Assembly: GCF_002291145.1 (NCBI RefSeq)
Contig: NZ_NTGE01000099.1
Span: forward strand, 62,001-126,000
Source of the DNA: Streptomyces sp. SA15
GTDB lineage: Bacteria; Actinomycetota; Actinomycetes; Streptomycetales; Streptomycetaceae
Length of the DNA stretch: 64,000 nt
Direction: 5' to 3'
Within the stretch, counting starts at the first letter, position 1. Every line of letters starts with the position of its first letter. The translations under genes were made by a program, and so were the position numbers. The notes under the pieces are model-generated. The model had not been told where the DNA came from and did no database searches. It worked only from the letters and a program-made list of their open reading frames with translations. Shown in pieces: positions 58,632 to 64,000 of the stretch.

Positions 58632-59449
58632 AACGCCGTACGTCTTCCCGCCGTCACACCGTCATCGGGCTCGTCCTCACCGCGCTGATGCTGTTCCCGG
58701 TGTACTGGATGCTCAACGTGTCCCTCACCCCGCAGCAGGACATGCGCAAGACCCCGCCCGACCTGCTCCCGCTCCACCCCACCTTCGAGGGCTACAAGGC
58801 GGTCCTCGACGACCAGCTGCCCTACCTCGGCACCAGCCTGCTCATCGGCCTCGGCACGGTCGCCCTCACCCTCATACTCGCCGCCCCGGCCGGCTACTCG
58901 CTGGCGAAACTCCGCCCGCTCGGCGGCGGCGCCCTCGGACTGGTCCTCCTCGTCGCCCAGATGATCCCCGGGATCGTCATGGCGATGGGCTTCTACGGCA
59001 TCTTCCTCGACCTCGGCCTGCTCAACTCCTGGTGGGGCCTGATCATCGCGGACTCCACGATCGCCGTGCCGTTCGGCGTCATGATCTTCACGGCGTTCAT
59101 GTCGGGCATCCCCGGCGAGCTCATCGCCGCGTCCCGCATCGACGGCGCCGGGACCTTCCGCACCTTCTGGTCGGTGGTCCTGCCGGTGAGCCGCAACGCG
59201 GTCGTCACCGTCTCGCTCTTCAGCTTCCTGTGGGCCTGGTCCGACTTCGTCTTCGCCAACACCCTCGACGGCGGCGGCGACTGGCGGCCGATCACCCTCG
59301 GCATCTACCGCTACATCGGCAACAACAACCAGGAGTGGAACGCGATCATGGCCACCGCCGTCGTCGCCTCCGTCCCCGCAGCGGTGCTGCTGGTCCTCGC
59401 CCAGCGCTACGTGGCCGCGGGTGTGACCGCGGGCGCGGTGAAGGACTGA
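58628..59449 (+). CDS. ABC sugar permease (second)
   Basis: This 273-residue membrane protein has six helices and the EAA loop, ELIAASRIDGAGTFRTFWSV. The start is GTG 58628, overlapping the first permease stop. The two permeases form the channel for the sugar captured by the upstream lipoprotein. Confidence 0.95.
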   Translation: MKRRTSSRRHTVIGLVLTALMLFPVYWMLNVSLTPQQDMRKTPPDLLPLHPTFEGYKAVLDDQLPYLGTSLLIGLGTVALTLILAAPAGYSLAKLRPLGGGALGLVLLVAQMIPGIVMAMGFYGIFLDLGLLNSWWGLIIADSTIAVPFGVMIFTAFMSGIPGELIAASRIDGAGTFRTFWSVVLPVSRNAVVTVSLFSFLWAWSDFVFANTLDGGGDWRPITLGIYRYIGNNNQEWNAIMATAVVASVPAAVLLVLAQRYVAAGVTAGAVKD

Positions 59450-59507
59450 CGTTCCCTGTTCCTTCCACTGAGCCTCCACTGATCCTCCACTGAGGAGACA
59501 AACTGTC

Positions 59508-61262
59508 ATGAGCCGCTCAAGACCCCCCACCTCGGGGCGCCTCACCGCCGCCCTCGGCGCGGCCACCCTCGCCGTCACGGCCCTCGCCACCGCCGCGCCG
59601 GCCGCCCACGCGGTTCCCACCGCCGCCACCACCCTGGTCGTCAACGCCGACCAGACCCTGCGCCCGGTCACCCATGTCGCCAGCGGCAGCCTCTACGGCC
59701 TCGCCGACGCGTCCACCCCCTCCGACAGCCTGGTCAACGCCCTCAAGGCGCACACCTACGTGCAGATGGCCCCGGGCGGCAGCCAGCTGCCCAACGGCGC
59801 GTCCAAGCCCGGCGGCGACGCACTCGTCGTAGCGCCGAAGGCGGCCCGCTCGGGCTCCAAGGTGGTCGTCCGCATGCCGGACTGGTACCCGAACTTCCCC
59901 TACAAATGGGTGAGTTGGAGTGACTGGCTGTCGGCGGTCGACAAGCAGGTCGCCGCCGTGCAGTCCTCGGGCGCCACCAACATCAGCGCGTACGAGATCT
60001 GGAACGAGCCCGACTGGACCTGGGACACCGCGGCCGCGGGCTCCTTCAACGCGGGTTGGGCACGCACGTACAAGCAGATCCGGACGAAGGACACCAGGAC
60101 CCCGATCCAGGGCCCGAGTGACGCGTCCTGGAACCAGTCCCGGATGAGCCAGTTCCTCACCGACGCCAAGGCCAGCGGCACCGTCCCCGACATCATCGCC
60201 TGGCACGAACTCAGCGGCAGCAGGGACATCGCCGCCCACGTCTCCGCGTACCGCGCGCTGGAGCGCAGCCTCGGCATCAGCCCGCGTCCGATCTCCATCG
60301 AGGAGTACGGCACACCCGCCGAGATGGGCAACTCCGGCGCCCTCATTCCCTACGTCGCCAAGTTCGAGCGGACGGGCGTGCAGGACGCCGAACTCGCCTT
60401 CTGGAACCAGTACGGCACCCTCGGCGACACCCTGACCGGCACCGGCGGCTCGCCCAACGGCTCGTACTGGACGTACAAGTGGTACGGCGACATGTCCGGC
60501 AACATGGTCGTGACCACGCCTCCCGCCCAGACGGGCATCGACGGCTTCGCCTCCCGCAACAGCGCCGGCAACCAGATCAGCGTCGTCGCCGGCGGCTGCA
60601 CGGGCTCCTGCGCGGTGCAGGTCAACGGTCTGTCCGCGCTGTCGGCCTTCGGGAGCACCGTCCACGTCAGGGTGGAGTACTCCCCCCACACCGGCCGCAC
60701 CACCGCGTCCCCCGGCCCGATCACCATCTCCGACGCCGACTACACGGTCTCCGGCGGCTCCATCACCGTGCCGGTCACGATGAACGCGTCCGACGGATAC
60801 CGCGTGGTGGTCACCCCCAGCGGCACCAACACCTCGCTGGCCGGGCGCTACCAGATCACCAACAGGAACAGCGGACTCGCCCTCGGCACCCAGGGCGGAG
60901 CCACCGCTCAGGGCACCGCGGTCCTCCAGGGGACGCCCACCACCGCCACCGACCAGAACTGGACCCTGGTGGCCGCCGGCTCGGGCCTGTACAAGATCGT
61001 CAACCAGAAGAGCGGGCTGGTGCTCGGCATCAACACCATGAGCACCTCCGACGGCGGCACCGCACTGATCTGGGGCGACAACGGCACCCCCGACCACCTC
61101 TGGCAGCTCATCCCGGCCCGCGACGGCTACTACAAGATCGCCAACTACAACAGCGGGCTACTGTTGGGCGTGGACCAGATGAGCACATCCCCCGGCGCCC
61201 AGGTCCTCCAGTGGAGCGACAACGGCACGGCGGACCACCTGTGGAGGCTTACGTCACGCTAG
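59508..61262 (+). CDS. Secreted retaining glycosidase (clan GH-A) with ricin-type CBM13 domain
   Basis: This 584-residue secreted enzyme has a signal peptide ending near AHA (AAPAAHAVPT). The catalytic TIM barrel has acid/base E167 in YEIWNEPDW and the nucleophile in ISIEEYGTP (E265 or E266), the clan GH-A retaining pattern; it looks closest to the GH39-like group. A beta-sandwich follows, then a ricin-type beta-trefoil (about 450-584) with three repeats ending QNWTL, HLWQL and HLWRL. It probably cuts arabinofuranosyl chains outside the cell and feeds the importer. The exact family and bond are not certain. A 15-bp-stem terminator ends the operon. Confidence 0.85.
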   Translation: MSRSRPPTSGRLTAALGAATLAVTALATAAPAAHAVPTAATTLVVNADQTLRPVTHVASGSLYGLADASTPSDSLVNALKAHTYVQMAPGGSQLPNGASKPGGDALVVAPKAARSGSKVVVRMPDWYPNFPYKWVSWSDWLSAVDKQVAAVQSSGATNISAYEIWNEPDWTWDTAAAGSFNAGWARTYKQIRTKDTRTPIQGPSDASWNQSRMSQFLTDAKASGTVPDIIAWHELSGSRDIAAHVSAYRALERSLGISPRPISIEEYGTPAEMGNSGALIPYVAKFERTGVQDAELAFWNQYGTLGDTLTGTGGSPNGSYWTYKWYGDMSGNMVVTTPPAQTGIDGFASRNSAGNQISVVAGGCTGSCAVQVNGLSALSAFGSTVHVRVEYSPHTGRTTASPGPITISDADYTVSGGSITVPVTMNASDGYRVVVTPSGTNTSLAGRYQITNRNSGLALGTQGGATAQGTAVLQGTPTTATDQNWTLVAAGSGLYKIVNQKSGLVLGINTMSTSDGGTALIWGDNGTPDHLWQLIPARDGYYKIANYNSGLLLGVDQMSTSPGAQVLQWSDNGTADHLWRLTSR

Positions 61263-61296
61263 CGCCCCGACAGGCAACGTTCGCCCCGTAGAGACA

Positions 61297-61335
61297 CCTG
61301 TGTCCCTGGCCGATGTCGGCGGCCAGGGACACAGG
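61297..61335 (+). terminator. Strong terminator of the arabinofuranoside operon
   Basis: CCTGTGTCCCTGGCC and its exact complement form a 15-bp perfect stem with a 9-nt loop, 35 bp after the secreted glycosidase stop codon. Confidence 0.9.
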
Positions 61336-61479
61336 GCGTGCAAGGCTCCTCCGCAGTGTCACCGCACAGCCGACAGCAGCCGGCGATCTTTGGCCAGAAC
61401 CACATTGCAGGCGCAACGCGTCTATTGATACAGATGATCGAGTCAGTGGCGTGCGGGAGCAGTGGGGGCGAGGGGCAGC

Positions 61480-64000
61480 GTGCTCAAGCCGGGGGAGATA
61501 CCGCAGTACACGGGCGACTTGGATCAGCTGGAGATCGACTACGCGGACCTGAAGAAGGACGCGGATAACGTCCGCAAGACCGGCGAGGACGTGCACTCCC
61601 AGTTCCAGGGCCTGTCGGCGTACTACACCGCACCCGAGGCGGAGCAGCTCTTCGCGACGACAAAGCCGGTCAAGGACCGGGCGGATGCGTTCGCGGACGA
61701 TCTGGAGACAGTGGCCTCGGCCCTGTCCTCGTATGCCACCGAGGTCCGTCCGCTGAAAGCCAAGCTGGAGGAGCTCAAGGCCAGGGCTGAGACCTTCGTC
61801 GCATCGGTCAAGGACGACGACGAGTGGGAGTACGACGGCGACAAGGTCGACGAGCACAACCAGATCCGGGACGACATCACCGCGACCGTGGCCGCGTTCT
61901 GGGCGGCCGAGCGCACCTGCCACAACAAGATCACCGCCTTGTGGGGCGGGACGCAGATGGTGGCGGGGGATGGCTCCGACCGGAAGGACCAGTACGGCTT
62001 TTCCGCCGGGGACATGAAAAACGCCAAGGTGCCCTGGGGCGACCCGGTCGAGGAGAAGCACAAGTGGTACGAGGTCGGCCACTGGGTGAAGTCCTTCGTG
62101 TGGGACGGCCTGATCGTGGACGGCATCTGGGGGACGATCAAGGGACTCGGCACCCTGGTGGGCTTCGGTGGCTGGGAGGCGATGGGACAGGCCTGGAAGG
62201 GTCTCGCCCAGCTCGCCACCGGTCTGACCCTGAGCATGATGCCGGGTGCGCAGGTGGCGTTCTGGGCCCTGCCGGACGACAAGCTGCCGGCCTGGATCCG
62301 TGATTCGCGTACGGCGATGAAGGAGACGGGCAAGGCGCTGGTGGCGTGGGACGAGTGGGGCAGGAACCCCGCCCGCGCGGCCGGTGCGGTCACCTTCAAC
62401 GTGGTGACGACTGTGTTCACCGGTGGCGCGGGTGCCGGTGTGTCGGGCGCGGGCAAGGCCGGTGCGGCCGCCAAGGTCCTGGCCGCCGCGGGCAAGGCGG
62501 GCCACTTCATCGACCCCATGACCTACATCGCCAAGGGTGCCGGCGCGGGCCTGTCGAAGATCGGCGACATCGCCAAGAGCCTGAAGGGCGTCGGCAGCAT
62601 CGACATCCCGGCCCTGCCGGACAACGCGATCACCCTGCCCGAAGGCGCGACCCGGCTCCCGGACGGCACGGTGAACCTGCCCGAGGGCGCGGCGATCCCG
62701 GAGGGCGCGACCCGGCTACCGGACGGCAACTTCCAGTTCCCGGACAACACTCCAGTCCTGCCGGCGGGCACGACGAAGCTGCCGAGTGTGGACGGCTCCC
62801 CGGCCCAGTACATGGACGCCGACGGCAACCTTCTCGACGAGCACGGCAACGTCATCGACACCGTCGACAACGCGCCCACGGACGTGATCGACAAGGGCAC
62901 ATCCGGCAACCCGGCGTCGCGCGCGGACGTCCCCCGAGTCGACTCCCCGGTCCGCGAACCGGCCCTGATAGGCGCGGGCACCCACACCGCCGACCAGGCC
63001 GGCCAGCACATCCGCCTCGGCGACAGCGCAGGCACCGACCTCGGCGACGTGGGCCGGGTCGGTGACGACGTACCCACCACCCCAGCAGTCCACGCAGCCG
63101 GCGACGTACCCACCGTCCGCGCCGGCGGCGACCTGCCTGACAGGGGGGTGGGCGACAACATCCCCGCTGGCCGAGCGGGCGATCATCTACCGGGCGGTCA
63201 CGCAGGTGACAGCCGGCCTGCAGGCAGAGCCGACGATGTTGCGCAGGGTCCGTCCGCCAGCCACGAGTCTCTGTCCCGTCACGATGCTGGCTCGGGCGGC
63301 ACAGGCCATGAAGGCCAGGCCCCAAGCGACCACGACAGCCCGGGCGGATCCAGCCACAATGATGCTGGCGGCGGTCACCACGAGGGCCCGACTGGTGCGG
63401 ATCACCATGCATCGAGAAGCGGGGGCGGTTCTGGGGACGGCCCGAGCGGAGGCCAGGCGCCCTTCCGGGATCCGGACAGGTTCAGCGAGGGCGACCATGT
63501 TGCCAGTCCCCCCACAGGACCGATGAGCCCCGACCAGGAGGCCGGAGTCAAGGCCGCGCTTGACCGGGCGAAGATGCCCGCACAGGATCAGCAGCGGCTG
63601 CTCACTCGGTTGAGCAAGGAAAGCTACGGTGCGGGTGTGGCCGAGTACATCGCCCGAGGAGATTTTCACGGATTGCCTGAGTACAGGGAGTTGCTCAACG
63701 CGAGCAAGCAGAAGGGCATGATCCCTGCCGTTCACCAAGCCCTGGAGTACGCCATGGAACTCAAGTTGCGTGGGGTGGAGGATCTGGCTTTCGAGTACAA
63801 AAGACCAGATCTGGGTCTGGACCTCGACGTGTTGGTCATGTCTGGCGATGAGATCAAGTACGGGTGTCAACTCAAGGACGTGGGCCAGGAGCACAGCATT
63901 AGTTCCGCGGCACGCAAGATCGCAGACAAGCAACTTATGGGCGATATAGACGGCCCCAAGGTCGCCATACTCGATGTTCACGACACGCGGGCTGCTCTCA
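61480..64000 (+). CDS. Polymorphic toxin with WXG-like start and nuclease-like C-terminus (partial)
   Basis: This open frame of at least 840 codons runs off the window. Residues 1-120 are helical (YTGDLDQLEIDYADLKKDAD, ALSSYATEVRPLKAKLEELK), like WXG100/LXG targeting domains. Hydrophobic stretches lie at about 210-265 and 300-345. Then come repeats (LPEGATRLPDG twice, about 385-425) and a long Gly/Asp/His-rich linker (about 490-690). The last 150 residues contain DLDVLV (D781, D783) and QLKDV (Q797-L-K799), a D...QxK pattern of PD-(D/E)XK nucleases, in DNA with visibly lower G+C. This fits a contact-dependent polymorphic toxin. GTG 61480 has AGGGG 4 nt upstream. The stop and any immunity gene lie beyond the window. 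Confidence 0.8.
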   Translation, partial: MLKPGEIPQYTGDLDQLEIDYADLKKDADNVRKTGEDVHSQFQGLSAYYTAPEAEQLFATTKPVKDRADAFADDLETVASALSSYATEVRPLKAKLEELKARAETFVASVKDDDEWEYDGDKVDEHNQIRDDITATVAAFWAAERTCHNKITALWGGTQMVAGDGSDRKDQYGFSAGDMKNAKVPWGDPVEEKHKWYEVGHWVKSFVWDGLIVDGIWGTIKGLGTLVGFGGWEAMGQAWKGLAQLATGLTLSMMPGAQVAFWALPDDKLPAWIRDSRTAMKETGKALVAWDEWGRNPARAAGAVTFNVVTTVFTGGAGAGVSGAGKAGAAAKVLAAAGKAGHFIDPMTYIAKGAGAGLSKIGDIAKSLKGVGSIDIPALPDNAITLPEGATRLPDGTVNLPEGAAIPEGATRLPDGNFQFPDNTPVLPAGTTKLPSVDGSPAQYMDADGNLLDEHGNVIDTVDNAPTDVIDKGTSGNPASRADVPRVDSPVREPALIGAGTHTADQAGQHIRLGDSAGTDLGDVGRVGDDVPTTPAVHAAGDVPTVRAGGDLPDRGVGDNIPAGRAGDHLPGGHAGDSRPAGRADDVAQGPSASHESLSRHDAGSGGTGHEGQAPSDHDSPGGSSHNDAGGGHHEGPTGADHHASRSGGGSGDGPSGGQAPFRDPDRFSEGDHVASPPTGPMSPDQEAGVKAALDRAKMPAQDQQRLLTRLSKESYGAGVAEYIARGDFHGLPEYRELLNASKQKGMIPAVHQALEYAMELKLRGVEDLAFEYKRPDLGLDLDVLVMSGDEIKYGCQLKDVGQEHSISSAARKIADKQLMGDIDGPKVAILDVHDTRAAL

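Noticed and set aside
61405..61433. TTGCAG as the -35 of a toxin-gene promoter
   Set aside because: No convincing -10 lies 16-19 bp downstream; the A+T-rich patch (ATTGATACAGAT) is not in good register.

Overview
The window looks like chromosomal DNA from a Streptomyces or a close relative. G+C is very high, with third codon positions almost always G or C. GTG and TTG starts are common, and many gene pairs overlap by 4 bp (ATGA or GTGA). Typical Streptomyces families are present: DUF397/DUF5753 regulators, SARP regulators, nSTAND/WD40 proteins, membrane Ser/Thr kinases, and a sugar ABC importer that lacks its own ATPase gene. No rRNA, tRNA or CRISPR array was found.

Layout. 0.2-7.2 kb: a PLP aminotransferase preceded by a possible 16-codon leader ORF, a small membrane protein, a 1335-residue HTH-nSTAND1-WD40 NTPase with 14 WD repeats, and a family 2 glycosyltransferase. 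7.2-19 kb: an amidohydrolase, a Ser/Thr kinase, a solo TnpB element with a divergent ribbon-helix-helix gene, a TIGR03943/permease pair, an RCK-type channel-like protein, an S9 peptidase, a SnoaL-like protein and SURF1. 19-24 kb: an ECF sigma factor with a partner membrane protein, then ask-asd (aspartate pathway). 24-28 kb: a two-component system, a secreted SnoaL-like protein, a TauE/SafE permease, and a small graveyard of broken antitoxin-like and DUF5753/DUF397 genes. 28.5-38.3 kb: DUF5063-recR-ybaB, a lone SLATT protein, a Tat-exported M28 peptidase, a membrane-anchored PstS-like protein, a second Ser/Thr kinase, and a MarR/PfpI pair.

38.5-43.2 kb: a class III aminotransferase, a GntR regulator, a conserved unknown, a VapBC-like pair and an HTH protein. 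43.6-48.8 kb: a two-gene conflict module, EACC1 plus caspase-nSTAND1-WD40. 48.9-53.1 kb: a SARP/NB-ARC/TPR regulator divergent from an imine-reductase-like enzyme. 53.2-61.3 kb: a regulated sugar locus with LacI, cytosolic GH127, a binding protein, two permeases and a secreted retaining glycosidase with a ricin-type domain, best read as uptake and cleavage of beta-L-arabinofuranosides from plant glycoproteins. 61.5 kb to the end: a polymorphic toxin whose last part resembles a PD-(D/E)XK nuclease and which runs off the window.

The best candidates for under-described biology are the EACC1/caspase/STAND module, the polymorphic toxin, the TnpB element with its RHH gene and apparently leaderless promoter, and the secreted enzyme of the arabinofuranoside locus. 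Several compact regulatory sites are also visible: a perfect 16-bp palindrome, a DasR-like site, a VapB-type operator on a leaderless promoter, a double MarR-type operator and a LacI operator. All functional calls come from motifs read by eye; no database search was possible.
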